Assembly (NCBI GenBank): GCA_025175895.1
Contig: CM045989.1
Location: 130,151,272 to 130,215,271, forward strand
Reading direction: 5' to 3'
Length of the DNA: 64,000 nt
Source of the DNA: Wurfbainia villosa
Lineage: Eukaryota; Streptophyta; Magnoliopsida; Zingiberales; Zingiberaceae
The notes beneath the pieces are model-generated. The model ran no database searches, was not told the origin of the DNA, and was given only the letters and a program-made list of their open reading frames with translations. Position 1 is the stretch's first letter. Every line of letters starts with the position of its first letter. A program made the position numbers and the translations under genes. Positions 1 through 11,615 of the stretch are shown in pieces.

Positions 1-1
1 G

Positions 2-1000
2 GAATAGAAGCCCTTTACAGATAGCATTTCGAACGAAGAGTTGCCTCGACATTTTCAGGTTCCCCATATTCCTGAATACACTGGTTCTTTAGATCCCAAA
101 GATTATCTGGGTAGATTTAAAAATGCAGCATTGTTATATCGTTACACTGAGGGGGTTAAGTGTCAAGTTTTTCTTACTACTCTGGTCGGACCTGCACAAC
201 AATGGTTTGACACTTTAAAGCCCCAAAGTATTGCTTCATTCAAGGATTTTTCTGCATTATTTTTAAGACATTTTTCTAGTTCTAAGTAGTATCCTCCTCC
301 ACCTTTGAGTCTTTTCAATCTTAAACAAGGAAGCCAAAAGACTTTGCGATAGTATGTACAATGATTTATGTAGGTTGCACGGGGAATTCTTACAATAGAG
401 CCTGGAATGGTAGTAGGAGCATTTACTCAAGGGTTAAAAGAAGGGGATTTTTTTGGTCTCTTAAAAAAATCCACCTACTAATTTTGATGTTTTATTGTCT
501 AGAGCTGAGAAGTTTATTAATTTAGAGAATGCTCAGAAAGCTTGACAAAAGTCTAGGGATTTTCGAGCATCAGAGATGCCAGAGCGCCAAGCTGAATGGT
601 TAAGACCCGCTCGCCCCTTAGAGGAAAGACCTTTATATTCCCCACAATTACGAGTTTCTAAAGAGTGGACTATGAATATTTGTGAAGAACATCAATTATT
701 AAGAAGGCCAATGGGAGTTGCTCGAGGGCCTCGAAGAGCACCCACCTCTACTTTCTGCTCTTATCATTAGGAATATGGACATAATACTCAAGATTGTCAA
801 TAGTTATATTTTGAGTTGCACAGGATTATGGGAGTTCATCCAAGAGTTAGTGCTATGGTCATGAATCAGGCTCCATATCAACAGAGGCCATGGGTTAGAA
901 ATTATTCTAGAGGAAATCAGTTGGGGCCACCTATTAATCGACCTTTTCAGCCTTCTCAGGCGAGGGAAGTATCTTCTGATAGAATAGTCCCTGCAGGTCA
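2..1000 (+). pseudogene. T0 gag (capsid/nucleocapsid), broken
   Basis: Residues read from 2 to 289 match the Tat gag capsid core (Retrotrans_gag family): a PFT...LP.HF.VP..P.Y.GS.DP.DYL start, then QQWF and FKDFSALFLRHF. A stop at 287-289 and frame changes follow, but QGSQKTLR-type sequence continues in the same region. A degenerate knuckle of the Tat form (CSYH, stop, EYGHNTQDC) lies near 752-800, with the stop at 768-770 inside it. The protein would have packaged element RNA. The start lies outside the window. Confidence 0.75.
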
Positions 1001-1018
1001 ACCTCTTATAAGAGGGGC

Positions 1019-1658
1019 TATTAATATGATTTCTGGAGGTTCCACTAACGGAGATTCAAATATGACTCAAAAAAGACATAGTCGAGAAGAATGTTTAGCA
1101 GTGACAGCCCTGCCTAGAGCAAGAGGACCTATTTTAGGTTTTAGTCCTAGTGATTTAGACGGAGTGATGATTCCCCATACTGATGCTTCGGTGATTCGGG
1201 CCCTTATTGCTAACTTTGATGTAGGAAGAGTATTTGTGGATTCAGGCAATTCGGTGGATATTTTATATTGATCTGCACTAGAGCAAATGGGAGTGGGGGT
1301 AAAAGATTTGCAGCATGTAGTTACTTCTTTGATTGGATTTTTCGGGCATGAAGTATAGCCGATGGGGTAGATAAAGTTACCTCTGTCACTAGGAGAAGAG
1401 CCGAGAAGAAAAATAGTACTTATTAATTTTACGGTGGTATACATGCCCTCTTCTTATAATGCTATTTTGGGTCGGCCAATCTTGGGAAGTTTACAGGCAG
1501 TGGCCTCCCCTTACCATCAAAAGATTAAATTCTCTGTCGAAAATGAGGTAGGAGAGGTTAAAGGGGATCAACAACTTTCTAAAAAATATTATGTAGATGT
1601 CATTCGAACAGGAAAGAAGGGGAAGACTTTGAATAAGTCTTTACAGAAATTTAGTTAG
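1019..1658 (+). pseudogene. T0 aspartic protease
   Basis: The catalytic triplet D-S-G is at 1239-1247 in the context GRVFVDSGNSVDILY, the retropepsin active site; a stop follows almost at once at 1269-1271. After a broken stretch, 1434-1658 carries the flap and C-terminal part with YNAILGRPILGSLQAVAS and a GEVKGDQ motif, both typical of Tat proteases. The two halves need a frame change near 1270-1430. It would have cut the Gag-Pol polyprotein. Confidence 0.75.
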
Positions 1659-1661
1659 TAT

Positions 1662-2590
1662 ATGGATACAGTATGTGTTATTCAGAAAGGTAGCTTTGAT
1701 GATGTAGGGGAAGTTGATAAAGAAGCAGTTGTGATTGATACTGATTGTATTGAGCATATTACGTTTATAGCTAGAGAGCTTTCTATACAGCTTAAAGCTA
1801 TTTTGATAGAATGCCTTATTAAAAATATTGATGTTTTTGCAAGATCATCTCAAGATTTGACAAGGATTGATCTTACCATTATGGAACATAAGTTGTATAT
1901 TCTACCTACAATAATGCATGTAAAACAAAAGCGACTTCATTTTGAAGCTGGGAAGGATGCGATAATTAAGGAAGAGGTGCACAAATTACTAAAGGCAGGG
2001 CATATTAGGGAAGTACATTATCCATCCTGGTTGTCTAATGTAGTGTTAGTACCTAAACCCTCAGGTAAATGGAGAATGTGTGTAGATTTTAGGGATTTGA
2101 ATAAGGCATGTCTTAAGGATTGTTATCCCTTGCCTCGAATAGACTAATTAGTAGATTCTACTGTTGGACATCAATTCATTTCGATGATGAATGCTTATCA
2201 GAGATATCATCAGATCCCACTGGCAGTAGAGAATCAGGACAAGGTTAGTTTTATTACAACTGAGGGAACTTGTTACTATATTGTTATGCCATTTGTATTA
2301 AAGAATACTAGGGCTACTTATCAGATACTTATCAGAGATTAATGGATAAGATCTTTAAGAAGCAGTTAGGAAGAAATGTTGAGGTGTATGTTGATGATAT
2401 TCTTGTTAAGATTTTCCAGGTCGAGCAGTTAGTGTTTGATTTGGAGGAAACTTTTGGTACTTTGCATAGATTCAGAATGAAACTCATTCCAGAGAAATGT
2501 GTGTTTGGAGTTACACAGGGACATTTCTTGGGATATGTGGTTACTGAGAAAGGTATAAAAGTTAATCCTAGTAAGATTGATCTTATTTAG
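1662..2590 (+). pseudogene. T0 reverse transcriptase
   Basis: 1662-2147 holds the RT N-terminus: VKQKR, EEVHKLLKAGHIREVHYPSWLSN and KPSGKWRMCVDFRDLNKA, then CYPLPRID running into a stop. 2148-2341 is frame-broken but still reads as the next RT block. 2342-2590 contains the catalytic YVDD at 2387-2398, followed by the FGVTQGHFLGY block. All RT blocks are in the right order, so this is a complete RT region with point breaks, not a truncation. Confidence 0.85.
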
Positions 2591-3057
2591 CAAATGCAAC
2601 CTCCAAAAAAATTGAGGGAAGTACAAATTAAAGACTGTTAGGAAGAATTATTGCTCTATCCCGATTCATGTCTCGGGCGGTAGATAGAAGTCTTCTCTTT
2701 TTCAAGATATTAAAAAGAGTTGCTCGATTTTAGTGGGATGAATATTGTGATAAGGCTTTTTAATCCTTAAAGGAATATTTGTCTGAGCCTCCTTTTTTAG
2801 CTAAGCCACAATCTGAAGAGGTTTTATGGATATATTTGGCACTTTCTAAAGTTGTTGTAAGTTCTATATTGATATGACAGGAGCATAATCAACAACATTC
2901 AGTCTATTATATTAGTTATCTTTTAAAGGGGTTGAAAATTCATTATACTAATTTGGATAAGTTAACTTAGGGTTTAGTCTTAACTGCTCGGCGATTACAC
3001 CCTTATTTTTTATCGCATCAGTTGATGGTACTTACTGATACTAATTTGGGGCGTATA
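2591..3057 (+). pseudogene. T0 RNase H, first domain (N-terminal part)
   Basis: With several stops, this stretch reads as the RT connection and RNase H of Ty3/gypsy (SRFMSRAVDRSLLFFKILK, later YYISYLL and KLT.GLVLTARRLHPYFLSHQL). It stops abruptly at TDTNLG because E1 is inserted. The reading resumes at 13038 with THPKATGKLIKWATEFSEYDI, the classic end of this domain. The 5-bp duplication GTATA (3053-3057 and 13033-13037) marks the break. Confidence 0.8.
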
Positions 3058-4699
3058 TGTTAGTATTAGCCCTAAGTGTCAATTATGAGATGATTGGTAA
3101 GAGAACTTTTGTATCATATTTCATAATAAAGGCAGAGTTTATGGTTATTGTATTTACTTTATTGATGTGTCATTTGAATAAATATAATAATATCCTAGGG
3201 TAGTTGGTTTTAGTCTATGGTATATCAAGTTAGTGACTTGATAGTGGGATACTCTAGATACATATAGAACACTACTCGTAAATATTCCTAGTCAAGTATT
3301 AATATACAAGGATAATATTAACACGTTGAGACTAGCATGTAGGTCAACTGATGACTTAGTCTCACAAGTCATGGATATAGGATATCAAGTTGACACATGA
3401 GTATATATTAGAAAATATGTACTGAACTAACCCACCATGAGAATGTTTCATAGATTGTCATATGAGTGACATAAACATTCTCATAGTGATTATTAGTATG
3501 AATAGTCCTTAGACCTGAAATCACTACGGTTCCCTACATAAGGAGTTGTATACTTTGGTATCGACAAACGTCACCTATAACAAGGTGGACTATAAAGTCA
3601 ATCACTCGATATGCAATGATTTATGCGGAGGGATGTGAGTGATGTAGATGAGATCTATCCCTTCCATATGACGAAAGTAATATCTGCGGGCCCCTTGATA
3701 ATGTAGGACTACTAAAATGCATAGTCATGCTCAAATAAGTTAATATGAGATATTGAGCTCATTTGTTTGGAGTAGTTTACTTGGAGATTAAGAAACAAAA
3801 AGATTGATAAGAGGATGACACGGTCTATGCCTCATTGATCAATCCAGATATCGATGATAGAATGATTGAGTCATACAAGATAATAGTCACAGACAAATTA
3901 TGTCAGATCTCAACATTCTCGTCACTTATGCATTGTTAGATGTCACTCATTGCTTATGTTTCTAAAAGGGGTTTTAGAGACGTTGCTAACGTTATGAGAG
4001 CCTATTGGGTTACACACAAAGAACACGTTGTTTTGGAGATGAGTTCATTTTAGTTTGACTAAATGAACCATTATGCTATTGAATTGGAATCATTCAGTTA
4101 GACTCATTGAAAGGGCTGGATTTGAGTTAGACTCAAATATGATTGGTCGAATTTAAGTTTGGCTCAAATTAATTTGAAGAAGATGAATGATATAGATTCA
4201 TCATGCATGATTAATTAATCATGCATGGAAGAGGGAAAACCAAAGGTTAGAAGAAACCTCTTATTATGCATAATTAATGTGGATTAATCATACATTGAAG
4301 AGGGAATACAAAAGGATACAAAACCTTTCATATTCATAGGATGAATATAAAAAGGGGATTTTAGATCATGATGCTTGGTAGAGATTGCCTTTTGTTCTTC
4401 TTCTTCATCTTCTTAGCCGAAACTCCTTCTTTGCCTAGACCCCTTGTGTGGTGTTGCTAGCACAACTTTCTCCAAAGTGTGTGTTCGTGTGGATACCATA
4501 GAGGCGTGACCATCCTGATCGCGCTGAGATCCTTCGAAGAAAAGTTATCGCTGGGATTACGAAGGGCTACGCATCAAGGGTAATCTCTCAACAAGATGTA
4601 GTTGTAAGAATAATTAATTTTATGTATACACATGGATCTCTGAAGGGATCCAGTTTTTTCACTGTGTTTTGCGATTGTTTTTTGCACAAGATCCCTGCA
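3058..4699 (+). repeat. E1 5' LTR (1,642 bp)
   Basis: Begins TGTTAG and ends GATCCCTGCA directly before the PBS. A good TATA box, TATAAAAAGGGG, lies at 4346-4357 and is conserved in the 3' LTR at 12679-12690, which marks the U3/R region. The region holds no convincing ORF. Confidence 0.9.
4346..4357 (+). promoter_or_regulatory. E1 LTR TATA box
   Basis: TATAAAAAGGGG, about 340 bp before the LTR end; the same string is at 12679-12690 in the other LTR, so it is the likely core promoter. Confidence 0.6.
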
Positions 4700-4700
4700 G

Positions 4701-4712
4701 TGGTATCAGAGT
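4701..4712 (+). other. E1 primer binding site
   Basis: TGGTATCAGAGT, one base after the LTR end, complementary to the 3' end of plant initiator tRNA-Met, the usual copia primer. Confidence 0.85.
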
Positions 4713-5985
4713 CACTTGTATAAACATAAAATCATCGTATTGCTAATTTATATGTGATATAAATGTGCATGAATTTTTTATTATGAGTGCACCATTGTTT
4801 GGATGATTTTGTTTGACAAAACATGCTTAGCAATAATACTAGTTGCTATCTGATCAGCAAGTGTGCTGATTATCAACGAATTTTTTTTGTTGCTATGAAC
4901 GACGACATCAAAGGTTCTCGAGTTCATCCTGATGGGATAAGGGCAGCAACTCATCTAATGAGTTGTTAAAATAAATTTTTCTTCGGGGGTGCTTTCCCAG
5001 AAGCCCAGTGGCGCTGCCCCTTGACCCCGTCCGCTAACCAGCTAGTGCAACCGCCATAGCGTTGCGGCTTATAAATCATGTTTTGCATCATAATAAATTT
5101 TACATGTCATAGATCTTTGTGAATGATTTATGCCATGGTGTATGGTTATGTCCCCTTTACCCCAATGTGATTGGATGTATGTGTGTGTGTGCATGTTGTA
5201 ATTCATAATACGACCTACGTGTCGTGCCTTCCACTTATATATTTCCAATTGTACTATTAATTTATCCTCGAATGTAACTCGAGATTTCTCCATTGTAATA
5301 TACATGTAAACTAGTACTAGTCTACTGAATGAAGATGAGAAAGGAAGATGTAGTCAACAACACACGACAACTAAAGGATGCACTTGGAGAATATGCTATC
5401 CCTAGGTTGACCCATTGATTTTCTCATTGGCTTGAGAAGATCATAGATTACGGGCCATAACCATGTCACATTTCTTTTTAGCATATATGTGATATGTGTC
5501 ATGATTATGATTGTATGGGATGCATGCATAATTAAATTGGTTATCATAATTAGGTCAACAAATATATGTCTACCAAAGTTTAGTACTCACGACTACCTCG
5601 ATCAATTAAAGTCATGTTTGCCAAAGCGAAGTGACTCGATTTATCTTGGAAGAGTGCGACTGGACAATTGTGATGTCCTACTATTGAACTTTGGGTATGA
5701 CCTAACTAAGTTATCTCGATTAGATTGAAAAACTTAGAGGCATATCTCATACGATGGGTAAACGAACAAATAGTGTTGTTCTATGCAAGAGTTACATGGT
5801 GTAATTAGTGCATAGTGCCTACCTAAGTTATACAAGTCTTGGGCTATTAGCCAAAGCTAACTCAAGCTGAAGTATAATATGGATCTTGCTCCACTTGTGA
5901 AGTGGAAAACTCATTTAATTAAATACCTAATTAAATGATTGAAATATGATGCTTATTTCTGCATTTTCTTTTATAGAATCACTAT
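4713..5985 (+). other. E1 untranslated leader
   Basis: A 1.27-kb stretch between PBS and gag with only short unrelated ORFs. I see nothing in it beyond the expected leader and packaging region of a copia element. Confidence 0.6.
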
Positions 5986-6642
5986 GACAACAAATACGTC
6001 GAATACTCTCTCTCTCTCTCTACGATATGTCCTTGAAAAGGACAAGCTCAATGAAGCTAATTTTTTAGACTGGTACAGAAACTTGAGAATTATTCTCAAG
6101 CAAGAACAAAAGTTGTATGTCCGATGCTTTTGATATAGTTGCACATCTTAAACCACTGTATCAAAGGCAGGCAAGACATGAGAGATTTGATGTGTCAAAG
6201 ACATTATTTGGATGTAAAATGCAAGAAGAAACTCTTGTAGGAACTCATGTACTCAAAATGATTGGGTACGTTGAGAACCTAGAAAGATTAGGATTTCCAT
6301 TAGGTCAAGAGTTGACCACTAATCTTGTTCTGCAATCATTGCCTGAAGGCTATAGTCAATTTGTCATGAACTATAACATGAATTGATAAGCCTTTGCCTG
6401 AGTTGTTAAGTATGTTGAGAACTGCTGAAAGTAATCTTAAGAAGATCCAACCTGGTAATGTACTCATGGTTAAAAAGGGAAAAGGCAAAAAAGAAGCCCA
6501 AAGGAAAGGGTAAGACCCAAGATAAGGGCAAAGCCAAAGCATTGAAACCTAAAGGTGGGGTGTGTAAAGAAGGAACCTGCTTCCATTGTGATGAGATCGG
6601 ACATTGGAAGAGGAACTGGAAAAAGTACCTAGGGGAAGTTCA
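5986..6642 (+). pseudogene. E1 gag
   Basis: Starts MTTNTSNTLSLSLRYVLEKDK, then LNEANFLDWYRNLRIILKQE, the standard N-terminus of this copia gag. Sequence is missing near 6115-6133, where the frame changes and the text jumps to the later block HLKPLYQRQARHERFD (6117-6386). A stop follows at 6384-6386. The zinc knuckle near 6578-6625 reads CFHCDEIGHWKRNW, so the last cysteine of the CCHC motif is replaced by Trp and the knuckle should not bind zinc normally. Confidence 0.85.
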
Positions 6643-6699
6643 GAAAAAGAGAAGTGCGACTTCTGCCTCAGGTATATATGTTATAGAAGTTAATCTATC

Positions 6700-6960
6700 T
6701 ATTTCTTTTTCATGGGTATTAGATATCAGTTGTGCTTCTCACATTTGTACTAATGTGCAAGGCTTGAGAAATAGTAGATCATTGACAAAAGGAGATGTGG
6801 ACCTACGCGAAGGCAATGGTGCAAGAGTTGCTACTATAGCTGTAGGAACATATTCCTTATCTTTGCCCAGTGGTTTTATCTTAGAACTATAAGAGTGCTA
6901 TTATGTACCTGCTATAACTAAGAACATTATCTCTATTTCTTTTTTGGACAAGAGAGGTTT
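6700..6960 (+). pseudogene. E1 protease, catalytic triplet lost
   Basis: The copia protease signature WVLD(T/S)GC is present as WVLDISCASHIC: the catalytic D is kept but the following T/S-G is now I-S. A stop at 6890-6892 falls just before the conserved CYYVPAITKNIISISFL block, which is still readable. The domain sits between the gag knuckle and integrase, as expected for copia. Confidence 0.8.
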
Positions 6961-8150
6961 CTCATTTATAATAAAGGATAAAAGTTTTTTTGTTTATTTA
7001 AATGAAATGTTCTATTACAGTGCACATATGATAAATGGACTATATGTTCTAGATTTTGATAACCCAATCAATAACATAAATATCAAACTATTCAAATCTA
7101 ATGATATAAATCAAACATATTTCATACATTGTCGCTTGGGTCACATAAATGAGAGTCATATATCACAACTCCATAAGGATGAACTTTTGGACTCATTTGA
7201 TTTTGAATCATATAAGGTATGTGAATCTTGTCTATTAGGCAAGATGACAAGGACTCCTTTTAGTGGACACAATGAAAGAGCTAATGATTTGTTAGGACTC
7301 ATACATACTGATGTTTGTGGTCCTTTTAAAGTAGCAGTTAGAGAAGGCTATCAGTACTTCATTACATTTACTGATGATTTCAGTAGATATGGTAATGTGT
7401 ATCTTATGAAACACAAATCTAAATCCTTTGAAAATTTCAAAGAATTCAAGAATGAAGTGCAAAACCAACTTGGTAAGAGTATTAAGATGCTTCAATCAGA
7501 TCGAGGTGGGAAATACCTTAGCCAAGAGTTTCATGACCATCTAATTGAGTTTGGGATAATATCTCAACTCACTTCACCTGGAACACCACAATAGAATGGT
7601 GTATCAGAAAGGAGAAATCGTATTTTATTAGATATGATACGATCAATGATGAGTCAGATAGATCTTCCTTCTGGAGATAAGCTCTAGAGATAGATGCTTT
7701 CACTATTAACCGCATTCTGTTTAAGGCAATCATAAAGACACCATATACGATATGGACTGGGAATAGTCCCAAGATATCTTTTATTAAAATTTAGGGTTGT
7801 GAGACTTATGTTAGACGTAAAGTCTCAGATAAATTAGGACCCAAATCAGATAAGTGCTATTTTTTTGGATATCCCAAGGAAACTAAGGGATATTACTTTT
7901 ATAATCTGACACAAAGCAAAGTGTTTGTTGCAAAAAAAATGGTGTTTTTATGGAAAGAGAATTTATTTCTAAACGAACTAGTAGGAGTAAAGTCGATCTT
8001 AAAGAAATTCAAGATACAAAAGATAGCCTTGAAGCCTTGATGGAAATCGAACAGGCACCACAAGGTGGTGAAGATTACAAATCTATAACACCACATGAAG
8101 TTATGGCACAACCTGTTCGAGTAGACCATGCTCTGCACAGATCTGATAGG
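6961..8150 (+). pseudogene. E1 integrase
   Basis: The HHCC zinc finger is visible as HCRLGHIN...CESCLLGK near 7128-7250. DDE residues can be placed: D in HTDVCGPF (about 7310), D in LQSDRGGKY (about 7500) and E in NGVSERRNR (about 7610). A stop at 7592-7594 interrupts the last block. The C-terminal part (7600-7950) is frame-broken; 7950-8240 is the INT-RT linker with a DRIRHQPERY motif. Confidence 0.85.
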
Positions 8151-8229
8151 ATACGTCATCAACCTGAGAGATATTTTTTTCTCTTGTGTGACCACGATGA
8201 TGTAATGCTTGTTGATTTCAATGAGCCTA

Positions 8230-9010
8230 CAACCTATCAAGAAGTTGTAATGAGCCTAGATTTTGAGAAATGGCTAGAGGTCATGAGGTCCGAAATGGAA
8301 TCCATGTACACTAACCAAGTATGGACTTTGGTTGATCCACCTGAAGAGGTCAAACCCATTGGGTGTAAGTGGGTCTTTAAGAGAAAGACTAACATGGATA
8401 GTCATATGCATACCTATAAAGGATGATTGATAGCAAAAGGATTCAAGCAGATTCATGGTATAGACTATGATGAAACCTTTTCACCAGTTGTGATGCTTAA
8501 ATCTATTTGGATCATACTTGCTATTACAGCTTACCATGATTATGAGATCTGGCATATGAATGTCAAAACTGTATTTCTTAATGGAAATCTACTTGAGGAT
8601 ATGTACATAACACAACTTAAGGGTTTTGTAGATCCAAAGGATGCTGTAAAGGTATATAAGTTGCAAAGGTCCATTTATGGTTTAAAGCAAGCTTCTAGAA
8701 GCTAGAATATTCGATTTGATGATGCAATCAAAACATTTGGTTTCATCAAAAATAAAGATGAACCTTGTGTCTACAAGAGGGTTAGTGGGAGCATAGTTGT
8801 GTTTCTCATCTTGTGTGTAGATGATATACTACTCATTGAAAATGATATCCCTATGTTACAGTCTGTAAAGACTTGGCTTGGGAATTGTTTCTCAATGAAA
8901 GACTTAGGAGAAGCAACCTATATATTGGGCATCAAGATCTATAGAGATAGATCTAAGAGATTGCTTGGCCTAAGTTAGAGTTCATATATTGACAAGGTGC
9001 TTAATCATTT
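8230..9010 (+). pseudogene. E1 reverse transcriptase
   Basis: Copia RT blocks in order: WLEVMRSEMESMYTNQVWTLVDPPE, GCKWVFKRK, a stop at 8424-8426, then FKQIHGIDYDETFSPVVMLKS, VKTVFLNGNLLED and YGLKQASRS. The polymerase motif at 8814-8825 reads CVDD instead of YVDD. In-frame stops at 8703-8705 and near 8976 complete the inactivation. Confidence 0.88.
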
Positions 9011-9743
9011 TGCTATGCATAATTCCAAGAAGGGATTCCTGCAGATGTCACATGGTGTAAGCCTTTCGAAGACTCAATGCCCCTATTCTAAGGAAGAAAG
9101 GGATCGCATGGATCGGATTATTTATGCATCTATTATAGGGTCTATCATATACGTCATGTTGTGTACTCGCTCTGACGTCTCATATGTGTTAAGCATGACG
9201 AGCAGATACCAGTCAGATCAAGGTGAAAGTCATTGGACATCAGTCAGGAATATTCTTAAGTACTTGAGAAGAACAAAAGATTATTTCTTGATATTTAGAG
9301 GCGATGAGGAACTCGTTGTAAAGGGTTACAGCGATGCAAGCTTCCAAACTGATAAGGATGATTCCAGATCGTAATCAGGGTATGTATTTTTCTTAAATGG
9401 TGGTGATGTGAGCTGGAAGAGTTCAAAGTAAGAAATAGTAGTTGATTCTACTACAGAGGCCGAGTATATTGCTGCTTCAGCTGCAACAAAAGAGGTTGTT
9501 TGGATCAGAAAGTTTATTTCAGAGCTTGGTGTTGTTCCTAACATAATGAGCCCTATAGACCTATATTATTATAACAATGGGGCTATTACACTGGCTAAGG
9601 AACCTCACTCTCATCAGCAATCCAAACACATACTACGGCGATTCCATCTCATTCGAGAGATCATCAATAGAGGAGATGTGAGAATATGCAGAATATCGAC
9701 CGATGCTAACATTGTGGATCCTTTGACCAAGACTTTGGCATAG
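9011..9743 (+). pseudogene. E1 RNase H
   Basis: Motifs of copia RNase H are in order: RTKDYFLIFRGDEELVVKGY, SDASFQTDKDD, SGYVFFLNGGDVSWKSSK, TTEAEYIAAS, YNNGAITLAKEP and SKHILRRFHLIREII, ending DPLTKTLA. Stops at 9372-9374 and near 9429-9431 break it. The end lies about 75 bp before the 3' LTR, normal spacing for copia. Confidence 0.88.
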
Positions 9744-10689
9744 AGGAAGCATAATGGTCACACTAGGTCACTGGGTATTAGATATTTCAGTGATTTACAC
9801 TAGCACTAATGAGAGATTATTAATATTATCCCTAAGTGTCAATTATGAGATGATTGGTAAGGGAACTTTTGTATCATATTTCAAAATAAAGGCAGAGTTT
9901 ATGGTTATTGTATTTACTTCATTGATGTGTCTTTTGAATAAATATAATAATGCCCTAGGGTAGTTGGTTTTAGTCTACAGTATATCAAGTTAGTGACTTG
10001 ATAGAGGGATACTCTAAATATATATAGAACACTACTCGTAAATGTTCTTAGTCAAGTATTAATATACAAGGATAATATAAATACATTGAGACTAGAATGT
10101 AGGTCAACTGATGACTTAGTCTAACAAGTCATGGATATAGGATATCAAGTTGATACATGAGTATATATTAGAGAATATGTACTTGTTGGAACTTTGATGA
10201 GCACTAGAGGGGGGATGAATGGCGCTTTCTCGTTTGATGACGGAATCCATTCGTGCTTGTCTATGATTGTTAGTACGCAGTGGAATATAGAAATACAATA
10301 TGAAAACAAATACAAATACACAAGCACAATCCACAAAATAAGATATAATGTGGTTCAGAATCTTAGGGTTCCTACTCCACGAGTTGAGCTCAAACGAGCT
10401 CTAGTGATGCATACACCGCCACTAATCAATAACACTCCTTCTCGGTGACACACCGAAGGTGGAGAAACCTCTTACAATGATTACACAAGTAATATAAGGA
10501 AATATAAGCAATTACAAATGAAATACACAAAACAACGTAAAGAAAACTTTACAACAATTGCTTTGGATGCTTGCTTGTTTGATTGCTTGAACCGCACTTG
10601 AAGACCCTGATTTGCACCAGCAAATCGCCTTAAATCGCTGCCAAAAATCTTCCCTTCGAGCTCCCTTTAAAGCTGCAACTCGAGCTGAT

Positions 10690-11110
10690 TTCTGCCTAGC
10701 AGTCAACTGCTCATACCTATCAGTCGACTGATCCTATAGTCGTTGTCTCACAATGACTTTATCCATGTTGGAAAAACTCCAACGGATACCTCATTAGTCG
10801 ACTGCCCTTACCAGTAGTCAACTGATGCTTCTATAGACGACTGATTAGTCGTTTACTGAAGGTTCTGAGTCTATGACCATAACCAGTAATCGACTACCCT
10901 CCATGGTAGTCGACTGCTCAAGGTCAGTCATCTCCAATCGAGGTGCCTTGCATCTACTCGGCCGCAGTCGAGGCCAGTCGAGGTGTCAGTCGAGTCACCT
11001 TGCATCTGTGGCCATAACTCGGTCGTAATTGATCACCAGTCGACCCCCATTATTTGACTGGTCATAATCCCAGTCAACTGCCCAGTGTCGACTCAGTTGT
11101 CAAGTGTCAA
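10690..11110 (-). repeat. Degenerate CAGTCGACTG palindrome array in E1s
   Basis: About a dozen variants of CAGTCGACTG (CAGTCAACTG, TAGTCGACTG, CCAGTCGACC and similar) lie upstream, in element orientation, of the TATA position. More decayed than in E6, which fits an older insertion. Confidence 0.75.
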
Positions 11111-11309
11111 AATACTTGACCAGTCAACTAATACACCTCAACCATGAGGTTTACCCCAAGTATAATGCCCTTATATTTGCTAGACCACCTTTAGCCTAGA
11201 CCTAAGCCTTCTAGCCACCTTCATCAGCCTCACGCCTATCGGATCCTCCAAGTCATCCATGACTTGTTTATCCATACGCTAGCCTTCAAGTGCTTCTATC
11301 GGCTATTGT

Positions 11310-11615
11310 CATGCTAAGCTGGTCTATACCGCCAAGGCACATTGGGCTTATGCTGCCAAGACACACGCTTGGACTTTATGCCGCCAACCATTGGATTTAT
11401 GCTACCAAGACTCCACCCTTGGACTTTACGCCGCCAATATCAACCCTTGGACTTCCTTTGCCAACTCATGTTGGACTTTCCAATTGTCAAGACTCAAGCT
11501 TGGACTTTCCATGCCAAGTACTCAAGACTTGGATTTTACCATTGCCAAGACTCATGCTTGGACTTTCCATGCCAAGTGTTCCACTTGGACTTCTCAATCA
11601 TATGGTCAACCCCAT
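11310..11615 (-). repeat. CTTGGACTTT...CCAAG tandem repeats in E1s U3
   Basis: About ten units of roughly 25-35 bp built around GCCAAG, CTTGGACTTT and CCATGCCAAG. The short ORFs here on either strand are products of the repeat, not genes. Confidence 0.8.

Noticed and set aside
3058..3200. Possibility that 3058-4699 and 9818-13032 are two separate solo LTRs
   Set aside because: One exact GTATA duplication brackets the whole unit, PBS and purine tract are at the inner edges, and T0 pol reads on across the outer edges.
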